Shown one piece after another: positions 51,114-61,006 of a stretch of DNA of 64,000 nt. A program made the translations under genes and the position numbers. The notes under the pieces were generated by a model. It was not told the DNA's origin, did not search any database, and saw only the letters and a list, made by a program, of their open reading frames with translations. Each line of letters opens with the position of its first letter. The first letter of the stretch is position 1. Source of the stretch: Trebonia sp963759545 (GTDB lineage Bacteria > Actinomycetota > Actinomycetes > Streptosporangiales > Streptosporangiaceae); the NCBI GenBank assembly GCA_963759545.1, contig CAVXAB010000001.1:1-64000 (forward strand). The letters are read 5' to 3'.

Positions 51114-51270
51114 GAGAGACTCCCCCTTCGTCGTGTCCCTGGAGTGACCTGAGGCTCACGCTAGGCACGGCGGCGGTTCGCGTCATGACCAGTCCTGGTA
51201 GCACGCGGTTTTCGCCGCGTAGCCAATTCTGGCTATCGACCGCCGTGGCCTGCGCGGTTACATTGAGCGC

Positions 51271-54200
51271 ATGGCGGCTTGGGAAGCGCCGCCGTATCCG
51301 ATCCGGGTAGCCGGGGCGGCGATTCCGGCATTTGTCGGGCGCGCCGCCGAGACGTCCGCGGCCGAGGAGGCATGGGCGGCGGTCCGTGCCGGGGGGCGGC
51401 AGATCATTTTCATCGGCGGCGAGCCCGGAGCGGGCAAGTCGCGGCTGGCGGCGGAGATCGCCACGGCTGTGCACCATCAGGGCGCCGTCGTGCTGCTCGG
51501 AAACTGCTCGCCCGGGCCTGGCGGTCCCTATCAGCCGTTCACCGAGTGCCTTGAGCAGCTGCTCGGCGGCACGCAGCCAGGCGCGCTTTCCGCCTGCATG
51601 CCGGACTCGGCGGCGGAGCTGCTCCGGCTGACGCCGCAAGTCTGGCGGCACCGGCCGGAGCTGACCGCGCCCGCCGGGGACGGCAGTGACTACCGGCGTG
51701 AACTGTTCGATGCGGTCGCGGCGCTGCTGCACGCCGTGGGGGAGCAGCGGCCGGTGGTGTGCGTCCTCGAGGACCTGCATTGGGCCCGCCAGCCCGTCTT
51801 GCAGCTGCTTGACCACGTGGCGCAGCGGTCGGCCAGGTCGCGGCTGCTGTTGCTGTGCACGCACCGCACGACCGCGCCGGACCGCAGCGACGACCTCACG
51901 TACGCGATCGCGGACCTGTACCGGCTGGACGGCGTGCGGCGGCTGGACCTGGCCGGGCTCAGCGTCGAGGAGGTTGCCCAGTACCTGGTGGCCGAGTGCG
52001 CGGTCAGCGAGCGCCGGGCGCGGGAGTACGCCACCGTGCTGCGCGACCAGACCGGCGGGAACCCGTTCTTCCTGCGCGAGCTGTGGCGGGACCTGGCGGG
52101 CTCGGACGCGTTCACGGGCGCGGGAGCCGGCGGACTACCGACCAGGGCCTTTGGCGCACGCGCACCGGTTTCCGTCAGGGACACGTTGCAGCGGCGGATG
52201 TCCCGGCTGGCAGCGGGCGACCGGGCCGTGGTGGAGATGGCGGCGGTCCTCGGGGATGGCGGTGAGGTGCCTGTCCTGATCCGGGCGTGCGCCACGGACG
52301 CGGCGACGGTTCTTGCCGCACTCGATGCCGCCGTGCGCTTCGGCCTCCTTGACGGCGAGGAGCTTGCTCACGGCCGGATCGCCTTTCCGCACATGCTGAC
52401 CAGGCAGGCGGTCCTTGACCTGATCGACCCCTCCCGGCTGGCTGGGCTGCACGCGCAGGTGGGGGAGGTGGTGCGGTCCTCTGGATCCGGGTCGCCCGCG
52501 GTGATCAGGCAGCTCGCCTATCATTTCGCCCGAGCCGCGGCCCTCGGCTACGGAGACACCGCGGCGCAGTACCTGCTGCTCGCGGGGCGGGAGTTCGAAC
52601 GGAGCCTGGCGTTCGAAGACGCGGCCGCGTGCTACGCCCGGGCGGCCGACCTGACCGACGGACCGGACGCCGGCCGCGAGGAACTGTGGCTGCACGCCGC
52701 GGACGCCTACGTCCGCGCCGGCGACTTCGCCAGCGCGCGGACCCGGTACCTGCGGCTGACCGACTCCCGTGACCCCCAGGTCAGGCTCCGCGCGGCGATC
52801 GGTTACGAGAACGCGGCCTGGCGACCCGGGTTGCCTGGCACGCAGGCCCGCGCGCTGCTTGCCCATGCGCTTGAAGGGGTACCCGAGGACCTCGACGATC
52901 CCCAGTACGTACGGGCGCTGGCCAGCCTCGGGAGGGCCACCGCGTTCACCGGCGACGCCGAGCGTTCGATGCACCTGGCCGACCTGTCGCTTGGGCAGGC
53001 GCGACGGCTCGGGGACCGCGAGCTGCTGAGGCACGCGCTGGAGACCATGATGTGGCAGCAGGCCAGCCCGGAATCGATTGGCCGGCACCTCGCGCTGGCC
53101 AACGAGCTCACTCCGCTCGCCAAGGAAGCACAGGACTGGTCCGCGCTCGGCACGGCGTCGGTGTTCCGCTGCGTCCTCGCCTACATTTACGCCGACCGGG
53201 CCGCCTGGACGGCGGCAACCGCCGACCTGGATCTCTCGGTGCGCGGCACCGGACAGCCGTTCATCGCCTTCATGCGCCGCTCCGGTGACTACGCCCACGC
53301 GTTCCTCAACGGCGACTTTGCCGCCGCCGCACGGGTCGCCGAGGACCTGCTTGACCGCGGGCGGTCGTTCGGCCCCGACGACACCGAGGGCACATACGGC
53401 CTGCAGATGTACATGATCCAGCGGGAAACCGGTGCCCTGGAGCAGGTCCGGCCCCTGCTTAGCGCCATCCGCCAGTCATCGGGCACCTGGGAGCCCGGGC
53501 TGCTAGCCCTGTACACGGAGCTCGGGCTCACCCAGGAGGCCAGCGACCTGCTGTGGCAGCTACTTGACCGGACCGACGAAACGGCGGCCAGGCAGGCACC
53601 GTGGGCCCAGTGGACCGCGGTGCTCGTGTTTCTCGCGGAGGCCGCGCTGACACTGCAAGACGTTTCCGCGGCGCAGCGGCGTGCGACCGCTGCTCGCCCC
53701 GTACTCCGGGCAGCAGCTGGTCGCCGGGCAGTTCGTCGCGGTGTTCGGCCCGGCGGACGCCTACCTCGCCGCGCTTGACTCGCTGCTCGGTGACCGGGAC
53801 TCCGCGGAGCGCTTGTTCGCGGCGGCGCTGGCACAGGCGACTGGCATCGGCGCGCTGATTCACCGGGCCTCGACGCTGACCGCGTGGGCGGCTCATCTGG
53901 ATGCACACGTGGACGCTGAAACTCGTGCGCAGGGAACGCGCGCGGCGCGGACGCGGGTGACTGAGATGCGGGCCGAGGCACGCCGGATGGCGGTAAGCAC
54001 CGGACAAGAACGGTTGCTGCGGCTGCTTGACCAGGTGGACGCGCCGCCAGCCGGCGAGCCGGACGAGCGGGGCAGCCGGGACGGCCCCGGCGCCGCCGGG
54101 CTGACGCCGCGGGAGGTAGCGGTGCTCCGGTTGCTCGCCGCGGGAAGCAGCAACAAAGAGATCGCGTCCCGCCTTAAGATCAGCGAGAACACCGCCGCCA

Positions 54201-54313
54201 ACCACGTCCGTAGCATCCTGCTCAAGACCGGCGCTGCGAACCGGACCCAGGTCGCCATGCTGGCCGTGTCCCGTGGCTGGATCTCCCATCCGGTTTCCTC
54301 CCCCGCACCCTGA
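51271..54313 (+). pseudogene. Large LuxR-family ATPase regulator, one frameshift near the C-terminus
   Basis: From ATG 51271 the frame encodes an AAA-type domain (FVGRAAETSAAEEAW, Walker A GGEPGAGKSRLAAE, Walker B VCVLEDLHWA) and a long TPR-like region to about residue 805. At about 53685 the reading continues in the next frame (VRPLLAPYSGQQLVAG) into the C-terminal LuxR helix-turn-helix, LTPREVAVLRLLAAGSSNKEIASRL then KISENTAANHVRSILLKTGA, ending at 54313. One base inserted near GTGCGACC would restore a protein of about 1,014 residues, normal for this group. Such proteins activate nearby operons on ligand binding. The divergent FAD oxidase is the obvious candidate target. Confidence 0.85.
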
Positions 54314-54334
54314 GTCTCGTCCGGTCGGCGCCCG

Positions 54335-54634
54335 TCAGTCGGCTGGCACCTCTTCTGGAACGCGGGTCTGCGAGCCATCGGGCAGGACCAAGCCGCTGAC
54401 CTCGACGACGGCGTCAGCGGGCAATCCCGCGCGTTCCGCCGCCCGCCGGATCGAGTCCGCGAACGGCGCCTCGTACAGGCAGTACGTCTTGCGCTTGTCC
54501 GCTGACAGGAACGAGTACAGCCAGCGCACCCCTTCTTCATCATTGATCAGGTTGATCTGGTCGGCCTGTTCTGCCGAGGCCTCCAACTCGTCCGCGAACC
54601 GGCGTTCCACCATGAAAATCGGCAATTCTGACAC
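54335..54634 (-). CDS. DUF4242 (SCO4226-like nickel-binding) family protein
   Basis: 99 residues from GTG 54634, eight bases after GGAAAG; an ATG at 54643 is the alternative. The sequence IFMVERRF, then WLYSFLSADKRKTYCLYEAPFADSIRRAAERAGLPADAV and an acidic C-terminus match DUF4242 proteins, small ferredoxin-like dimers. Some, such as SCO4226, bind nickel. No operon partner. Confidence 0.8.
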   Translation of the reverse strand: MSELPIFMVERRFADELEASAEQADQINLINDEEGVRWLYSFLSADKRKTYCLYEAPFADSIRRAAERAGLPADAVVEVSGLVLPDGSQTRVPEEVPAD

Positions 54635-54696
54635 CCCCCACATCTTTCCGTAACCTACCGCGCCAGCCGCTGGGGCGCGAGCTTACGCTGGCGACC

Positions 54697-54965
54697 ATGG
54701 CCGAGCCACGCGTGGACCAGGCCGCGGAGCACCTGCCGCACGGGGCTATCTCGCGGCCGGCTGGTGCACGGTAGAAGGCGATGATCCCGCGGTGCATAAG
54801 GCCACGCTGAGCGAGGACGACAACGCCGCCCAGGCGGTGGCCGCCTACCTCGGTGCCCTCGGCCGCCCCAGCACGATGTGGCCCTTTCCCAGCGACGCTC
54901 CCGCGGCTACGATCCGGCAGCACCTGCACGAGATCGCGGTTTTCCTGCTGACCCCTAATGGTTAG
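54697..54965 (+). pseudogene. Small hypothetical gene with a frameshift
   Basis: From ATG 54697 the frame reads MAEPRVDQAAEHLPHG and soon stops. One base later the natural-looking sequence continues: YLAAGWCTVEGDDPAVHKATLS, then VAAYLGALGRPSTMWPFPSDAPAATI and a stop at 54963-54965. Joined, this is a protein of about 85 residues, family not recognised. The shift is in the GGGG near 54745. An independent GTG start at 54792 could yield the last 57 residues. Confidence 0.4.
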
Positions 54966-55009
54966 CTTGGTAACGCTGAAAACGGGACAGATCGGGCTAC
55001 ATTTGCCTC

Positions 55010-55528
55010 GTGGTGAGACAGCGAAGCCGACGGGCGTGGCTCTGGCGGATGAGGATCGGCGGGGCACTCATGGTCGGCGCGTGCCTCGCGCCCATATTCA
55101 TGCCGGGGCTACCCGGACTGGAATGGAACTGGCCCCTGCCGGGGACGGTCCAATTCGGCGCAATCCTCACCGCGCTCCCCGGCGCCGCGCTCGTCGCCCT
55201 GCTCGCACCGCTTGTCTCTTACCGGCGCCGGGACGCCCTGACCGTGATCTTCTTCTTCCCCGTGGGACTTCGGATCGCCTGGATCATCGGCACCCGCCTA
55301 GCCCAGCTTCCTTACCGCAACTGGCCGGCGCGAGAAGACGCCATCCCGCTACATGGCCGCCATTACGCCTGGATCGCCCTAGCCGGGAACCGCTACAGCC
55401 GCTGGCGCGAGAGTCGCGCCGAGCGAGCAGCAACGCCAGCGACCGGAACCGGACTGGCGCCTTCTACGCAACCAGCGGCGGCCCTGCTCTCGCCCGCGGA
55501 TCGCACGGGCCCGGGCCCGAGGATGTGA
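55010..55528 (+). CDS. Small integral membrane protein, unknown function
   Basis: 172 residues from GTG 55010. Basic N-terminus, then three or four hydrophobic segments: MRIGGALMVGACLAPIFMPGL, VQFGAILTALPGAALVALLAPLV, TVIFFFPVGLRIAWIIGT. A soluble basic C-terminus follows with Pro/Ala-rich tail. No known family recognised. The stop lies seven bases from the stop of the convergent DUF4097 gene. Confidence 0.6.
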   Translation: MVRQRSRRAWLWRMRIGGALMVGACLAPIFMPGLPGLEWNWPLPGTVQFGAILTALPGAALVALLAPLVSYRRRDALTVIFFFPVGLRIAWIIGTRLAQLPYRNWPAREDAIPLHGRHYAWIALAGNRYSRWRESRAERAATPATGTGLAPSTQPAAALLSPADRTGPGPRM

Positions 55529-55534
55529 CGGTGT

Positions 55535-56428
55535 TCACGCCTCCTGGTCCAGGCGCGGTGCGCGGCGGATGGTGACGTCGCCGAGCTTGGTGCTGGCGTG
55601 CACCTCGACCTTGTCGGCCTGCTCGCCGGCCTGGGGGGCGTCGGCGGAGGCGAGCTCGTTGTAGACGCGGCCGACCCCGGTGTTCAGGTCGAGGAAGGCG
55701 GCGCTGCCCTCGCGGACGCCGACCTCGACGGCGCCGTTCTTGGAGGTGGCGGACACCGTGCCGCGCACGACCTCGCCGATCCGCACCTCGCCGTTGGCGC
55801 TGGCGGCGGTGATGTCAGACAGTGCGCGGTCGACCGTCACCGAGCCGTTGGAGCCCTTGACGGTCGCGGGTCCGGTGACGACGCCGACGCGGACCTTGCC
55901 GTTGCTACTGGAGACCTCGGCGGTGCCGTCCACGTTACCGATCCGGATGTCGCCGGAGCCGCAATGCACCTCGGCGGTGCCGGTGACGCCCTCGACGGTG
56001 ATCGCGCCGACGCCGGCGCGGAGGTTCAGCGGGCCGGTCTCGGCGAGGTGGACGGCGCCGAGGTCGGTCTTGAGCGTGACGGCGCCGAGCGCGCCTTCGG
56101 ACTGGAAGTCGCCGAGATCGGCCTCGCCGCGGACGGCCGAGTCGGAGGGCAGCTGGATCACCAGGTCGACCGACTCTGGGCGCTTGCTGCTGAAGTTGAC
56201 GAACCGGTTGAGTGGCTTCTTGGATACGACGCTCAGCGTGCGGGTGGCTTCGTCGTACTCAACCCGGGTGTTCTCGGCGGCCTTGACGTCGGCGGCCTTG
56301 CCCGGGTCGCTGGGGCGGACCTCGACGATCGTGTCGGCGCGGTCGGCGGCGGCGATGCGGACGTCGGCGACGTACAGGTCGAGGGTGACCGCGATCGCGG
56401 ACGGGGTGCTGAAGTTCGAGCGGGACAT
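55535..56428 (-). CDS. DUF4097 beta-helix repeat protein
   Basis: 297 residues. A run of short beta-strand repeats forms the DUF4097 fold: LKTDLGAVHLAETGPLNLRAGVGAITVEGV, VHCGSGDIRIGNVDGTAEVSSSNGKVRVG and KGSNGSVTVDRALSDITAASANGEVRIGEV show the repeated G-x-(I/V)-x-(I/V) pattern. No signal peptide, so probably intracellular despite its adhesin-like look. Paired on the same strand with a ribbon-helix-helix protein gene 96 bp upstream, a combination common in actinomycetes. Function unknown; possibly a partner whose DNA-binding protein represses both. Confidence 0.88.
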   Translation of the reverse strand: MSRSNFSTPSAIAVTLDLYVADVRIAAADRADTIVEVRPSDPGKAADVKAAENTRVEYDEATRTLSVVSKKPLNRFVNFSSKRPESVDLVIQLPSDSAVRGEADLGDFQSEGALGAVTLKTDLGAVHLAETGPLNLRAGVGAITVEGVTGTAEVHCGSGDIRIGNVDGTAEVSSSNGKVRVGVVTGPATVKGSNGSVTVDRALSDITAASANGEVRIGEVVRGTVSATSKNGAVEVGVREGSAAFLDLNTGVGRVYNELASADAPQAGEQADKVEVHASTKLGDVTIRRAPRLDQEA

Positions 56429-56524
56429 GTGGTGGTTTCCTTTGCTCAGGACGGCCTTGGCCGGCGGGTGGCGCGGTGGCGCCTCGGTGATGCTGTGGTG
56501 AGGTGCTGTCGTGGTGCCCGGGGG

Positions 56525-57058
56525 TCAGCGGACCCAGCCGCTGAAGCTCTGGCCGACGACCCGGTCGGCCTTCTGCGCCGCGGCGGGCCGGGCGGCCAGC
56601 GGGCCCTCGCCGGCGAGCCCGGCGGCGGCGGCCCGGACGATCCAGGCGTTGACGGACAGCCCGCCGGCGGCGGCGGCGTCCTCGATCAGGGCCTTGAGGT
56701 TGGCGGGCAGCCGCAGGTTGATCCGGACCATGGCGGCGTCGTCGCCCTCGGCGACGGGCACCCGGACGTCGACGGGGCCGGTGACGGCGTCGCCGGCGGC
56801 CGGGGCGGCGGGCGCGGGCGGCGGCGTCACGACGAACCCGGCCGAACCGCCCCGCAGCCGGACGTCAACGGCACCGGGCGCGAGTTCGGCGGAGATCTCC
56901 TCGGCGGCGGCCGACAGCGCCTCAAGCAGGGTGAGCCGCACCGCGGCGTCCAGTGGCTGCAGGAGCCGGCCGGCGAGCGCGCGGGCGTCCTCGCCGCCGA
57001 CCCCGGCAGCGGTCGTCAGCTCGCGGCGGAGGCTTTCAACGTACGGGGTGAGTTCCAT
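56525..57058 (-). CDS. Ribbon-helix-helix (HicB/Arc-like) DNA-binding protein
   Basis: 177 residues from ATG 57058; an in-frame ATG at 57088 lies inside the operator-like repeats. The C-terminal part contains a ribbon-helix-helix domain: MVRINLRLPANLKALIEDAAAAGGLSVNAWIVRAAAAGL. Before it is an acidic helical domain (YVESLRRELTTAAGVGGEDARALAGRLLQPLDAAVRLTLLEALSAAAEEI) and a Pro/Ala linker. It probably binds the TGGCACCA direct repeats just upstream and regulates itself and the DUF4097 gene. No toxin-like gene is adjacent, so a toxin-antitoxin role is not supported. Confidence 0.8.
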   Translation of the reverse strand: MELTPYVESLRRELTTAAGVGGEDARALAGRLLQPLDAAVRLTLLEALSAAAEEISAELAPGAVDVRLRGGSAGFVVTPPPAPAAPAAGDAVTGPVDVRVPVAEGDDAAMVRINLRLPANLKALIEDAAAAGGLSVNAWIVRAAAAGLAGEGPLAARPAAAQKADRVVGQSFSGWVR

Positions 57059-57068
57059 GGCTCTAATA

Positions 57069-57087
57069 TGGCACCATTTTGGCACCA
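57069..57087. promoter_or_regulatory. Direct-repeat operator for the ribbon-helix-helix protein
   Basis: TGGCACCA at 57069-57076 and again at 57080-57087, 11 bp apart, starting 11 bp upstream of the ATG. Tandem sites with one-turn spacing are what ribbon-helix-helix dimers typically bind. Confidence 0.65.
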
Positions 57088-57269
57088 ATGCAAGTCCTTC
57101 TGGCTCACTTCGGCATATCGACAGCTCGTTGTCGGTGCCATGGGTGCGCGCAGGGCGCGCAGGCGCGCAGGGCTGGCCCTAGGGCGACGGGCACGCCAGG
57201 CGTAAATGCCCTGATCCTGTAGTGTGGGTATCCCCGCAGAGACGATGGCGACGAGAGCGGGAAGCGTTC

Positions 57270-58310
57270 ATGACGACGGACACGAAGAGCCAGCAGAGTC
57301 GCAAAGTCGCAGTGCTCGGGCCGATCCCTCGCGACCAGATCGTCACCGATGACGGCGAGCGGTTCGAGAAGTACGGATGCGCGCTGTATACGGCGGTTGC
57401 CCTCTCCGCGCTCCTGGATGCGCGCGACACGATCGTCCTGGTATCACACGTTCGCCGCAAAGACGAGGGTCCGATCAAGCGGATCCTCGCGTCGTTCCCG
57501 AATATCGACACCTCCGGTATTACATCGTCGGCTGACCAAGGGGACGGCGTCGAGCTGCGGTATATCGGCCAAAACAGCCGCGTCGAGCGGCAGACGAGCT
57601 TCATGAACCCGATCCTGCCGGCCGACGTCGCCGCGGTGCTTGACGCGGACGCGTTTGTCTGCGTCCCGATCACGGACTACGAGGTGGGGCAGGCGACGCT
57701 GCGGCACATCAAGGAGCACAGCGGCGCGGCCATAGTGCTGGATGCCCATGGCCCGACGACGACGCTGACCCGCAGTGGCGAGCGTCAGCCAAGGGTGTGG
57801 GCCGACCAGGACATCTGGCTTCCGTACGTTGACATCCTGAAGATGAACCTGGATGAAGCGCGCTCAATGTGGATCGGTGAGTCGGCGGAGATGACGGCTG
57901 ATCCGCCACGGCCGATTACCGAGGAAAAGCAGATTTCCGAGGAATTGCGCGAACTGGCGCGTCATTGTCTGGACCGCGGTGTCGGGGCGGTGTGCGTGAC
58001 CCTCGACGAGCATGGCTGCGTGTCTTTCTCCGGGGACGGCTCTGGCGGGGTCACCGAGGAGTTCGTTGATCCCGTCCCGGTGGAGCACGTCGTGGACACG
58101 ACCGGTGCCGGCGACTCGTTCGCCGCGGGACTGGCTTACGGCTACCTCGCATACCGGGACTACGTCGTGGCCTGCCAGTACGGGAACGCGATGGGCGCGC
58201 AGCGCTGTACCGGACCAGGTACCGACCTTAACGTTTACCTCTCACGAGAGGAAACGGAGCGGCAGATCCGCGCGACCTACGGCCCTGGACCATGCGGTCC
58301 AGGTGCATGA
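57270..58310 (+). CDS. PfkB-family carbohydrate kinase
   Basis: 346 residues from ATG 57270. The ribokinase-like fold is shown by KVAVLGPIPRDQIVTDDGERFEKYGCALYTAVALSAL near the N-terminus and by the catalytic and ATP-site motif VVDTTGAGDSFAAGLAYG near residue 275, with the catalytic base Asp in GAGDS. VLDAHGPTTTL and MNLDEARSMWIG match the adenosine/inosine-type kinase middle region. It phosphorylates a sugar or nucleoside. Nineteen bases before the GH65 phosphorylase gene on the same strand, so the pair probably acts in one pathway, with the phosphorylase releasing a sugar phosphate and a free sugar that the kinase phosphorylates. Confidence 0.85.
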   Translation: MTTDTKSQQSRKVAVLGPIPRDQIVTDDGERFEKYGCALYTAVALSALLDARDTIVLVSHVRRKDEGPIKRILASFPNIDTSGITSSADQGDGVELRYIGQNSRVERQTSFMNPILPADVAAVLDADAFVCVPITDYEVGQATLRHIKEHSGAAIVLDAHGPTTTLTRSGERQPRVWADQDIWLPYVDILKMNLDEARSMWIGESAEMTADPPRPITEEKQISEELRELARHCLDRGVGAVCVTLDEHGCVSFSGDGSGGVTEEFVDPVPVEHVVDTTGAGDSFAAGLAYGYLAYRDYVVACQYGNAMGAQRCTGPGTDLNVYLSREETERQIRATYGPGPCGPGA

Positions 58311-58329
58311 ACGGCAGGGAGGAGGCGTC

Positions 58330-60760
58330 GTGGAGGGTTTCTTGCTCGCTTATGACGGCTTCGACTCGGGGGCCGAGGGACTTCGGGAGGCGCTGACCTC
58401 CACCGGCAACGGGTACCTGTGCACGCGCGGCGCGGCGGAGTGGGAATACGCCGGCGCCGTGCACTACCCGGGCACGTATGCGCACGGAGGCTACAACCGC
58501 GAGACGACGATGATGGGCGGCCTGCCGGTCCTCAACGAGGATCTGGTCAACCTGCCGAACTGGCTGGTCCTCGAGCTGCGCATTGACGGCGAGGACGCGG
58601 TGACGCTCGATGATGTCGAGTTGCTTGACTACCGTCACGAATACGACATCCGGTACGCGACCGTCCTGCGGCACCTCCGCTTTCGTGACCGCGGCGGCAG
58701 GGAGACGACGCTGACAAGCCGCCGGTTCGTCAGCATGGCAGACCCGCATCACGCCGGGATCGAGTGGACCCTCGTCCCGGAGAACTGGTCCGGGCACGTC
58801 GAGGTCATCTCGGCGCTCGACGCCCGGGTGAGCAACGGCGGCGTGGCCCGCTACCAGCGGCTCGAAGGCCGTCACCTGAACCCCGTTTCCGCGCGGACGT
58901 TCGGGTCGGAGGTCATCGCGCTGAAGGCGGAGACCAGGCAGTCGAACCTGTACATCAGCCAGGCGACGCGCACGCGCGCGGTTCGCGGCGGCGAGTCGCT
59001 GTCGGCGAGGCTGACGCTGCACCAGATGGAGGACTACATCCAGCAGGTCCTGGCCTTCGATGTGCGCCAGGGCGAGTCGACGCGGGTCGAGAAGTTGATC
59101 GCCTTCTACACGTCACGGGACCCGGCTGTCAGCGACACGCTGGTGAGGGCGGCCAGGTCGGCGGCTCGGCACAGCGACTTCTCGGCGGCGTTCGACCGTC
59201 ATAGCGCGGCATGGGACGAATTGTGGCGGACGTGCGACGTACGCGTGTCTGGAAACGAGCAGGTCCAGTTGCTGCTTCGGCTCCACACCGCGCACCTTCT
59301 CCAGGTTTGCTCCCCGCATACCGCCGATCTCGACGCCGGGATGCCCGCGCGCGGGCTGAACGGCGAGGCCTACCGCGGGCACGTCTTCTGGGACGAGATG
59401 TACGCGTTCCCGTTCCTCGACGTCCGGCTGCCCGAGGTCGCGCGAGGGCTGCTGATGTATCGCTACCGCCGGATATCTGAGGCACGGGCGGCGGCCAGGG
59501 AGGCGGGGTTCCGCGGTGCGATGTTCCCGTGGCAGAGCGGGAGCGAGGGCATCGAGGAAACCCAGCACGTCCACCTCAACCCGTTGTCGGGCCGCTGGGA
59601 GCCCGATCTCAGCCACAACCAGCGGCACGTTAACGCCGCGATCTTCTTCAACATCTGGAACTACTTCCAGGCCACCCACGACTACGCCTTCCTCGAAAGC
59701 TATGGCGCGGAGATGATGCTGGGCATCGCGCGGTTCTGGGCGTCTGCCGCTCACTTCAACCCCGTGCGGGAGCGCTACGAGATCCACGGCGTGATGGGCC
59801 CCGACGAGTTCCACGAGAAGTACCCGGGCGCGCAGCAAGGCGGGCTGGCCAACAACGCCTATACCAACGTCATGGTGGCGTGGCTGTGCGACGTCGCGGC
59901 AAAGCTGCCTTCGCTGCTCTCGGCGAGCAGCGTCAGAAGGATTGCGTGCGCGGCTCAGTATCTCCGGTGACGAGCTGGCGCTATGGCAGGACATGAGCCG
60001 CCGGATGTTCGTCCCGTTCGATGAGGACGGCATCATCAGCCAGTTCGAAGGCTGGGACGACCTCGAAGAACTCGACTGGGACGCCTACCGGGCGAAATAC
60101 GGGAACATCCAGCGACTCGACCGGATCCTGCGTGCGGAGGGCGACGAGCCTAACCGCTACAAGATCGCCAAACAGGCCGATACGGTGATGCTCTTCTTTC
60201 TCTTCTCGGACGAGGAACTGCGCGAGATCTTCGAGCGGCTCGGGTACGACTACCGCCGCGACACCGCCGTGCGAAACGTCGAGTACTACGACCAGCGCAC
60301 GTCGCACGGCTCGACCCTGAGCTTCGTCACCTACGCGGGAGTGCTCGCGGCCATCGACCCGGAAAGCTCGTGGGACCGGTTTCTCGTCGCGCTCCGCAGC
60401 GATGTCGACGACATCCAGGGCGGCACAACGAAGGAAGGGATCCACCTGGGTGTCATGGCCGGGACGCTCGACCTCGTGCAGCGATACTACGCGGGCGTCC
60501 GGATCCGTGACAGTGTCCTGTACTTCGATCCCCGGCTCCCGGGCGGGCTCGGCGGCCTGTCATTCCGCATGCAGTTCCGGGAGGCCTCGATCCTGGTCAC
60601 GCTCAACAGCGACCTGCTGACGCTAGACGTTCAGCTCGAGGGCGCCAGCCACGAGATACGAGCTGGAATACCCGGCGACGTCCGTGAGCTGTGCCCGGGC
60701 GACCAGGCCGTATTCGAGCTCAGCCAGGGCCGTGCCAGCCAGCGCCCAGCCGATGAGTAA
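58330..60760 (+). pseudogene. GH65 family disaccharide phosphorylase/hydrolase, one frameshift
   Basis: Start GTG 58330, with GGAGG upstream. N-terminal super-sandwich domain: GLREALTSTGNGYLCTRGAAEWE, then GTYAHGGYNRETT. The (alpha/alpha)6 barrel: GLNGEAYRGHVFWDEMYAFPFL, GAMFPWQSGSEG, and the catalytic acid Glu 493 in HGVMGPDEFHEKYPG. Near 59935 the frame changes; the rest (ISGDELALWQDMSRRMFVPFDEDG, the phosphate-binding TSHGSTLSF segment, IHLGVMAGTLDLVQRYY) ends at 60760. Full length would be about 810 residues, normal for GH65. Presence of the HGSTLS loop favours a phosphorylase (maltose, trehalose or kojibiose type) over a hydrolase. Cytosolic, co-transcribed with the PfkB kinase. Confidence 0.88.
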
Positions 60761-61006
60761 ATCCGGGAGCATCCGATCCGTAGCAGGATCAGGACCGTCC
60801 TAGTTGCTGGTCGTCACCATTATCTGATCATGGCACTTGAACGGTCGAAGCGGCGAGCGGGTTGGTGGCGACGGCGTTTAGTTAAATGGTTTCGACTAGC
60901 GCCGTCACTACTTTATGAATAGAACAAAATTTCTTGATATTGATCTCCGGAAGTTATTCACTTTATATTTATTGATAAGCCATCTGGCCCGTGGCACGAT
61001 ACGGCC
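60761..61006. promoter_or_regulatory. AT-rich promoter region of the secreted GH12-like gene
   Basis: The stretch 60905-60980 is strikingly AT-rich for this genome (CTACTTTATGAATAGAACAA, then TTATTCACTTTATATTTATT). It immediately precedes the start at 61007 and probably holds its promoter. Confidence 0.45.

Noticed and set aside
56525..57058. HicA/HicB-type toxin-antitoxin system
   Set aside because: The ribbon-helix-helix protein has no toxin-sized neighbour; its partner is the 297-residue DUF4097 protein.
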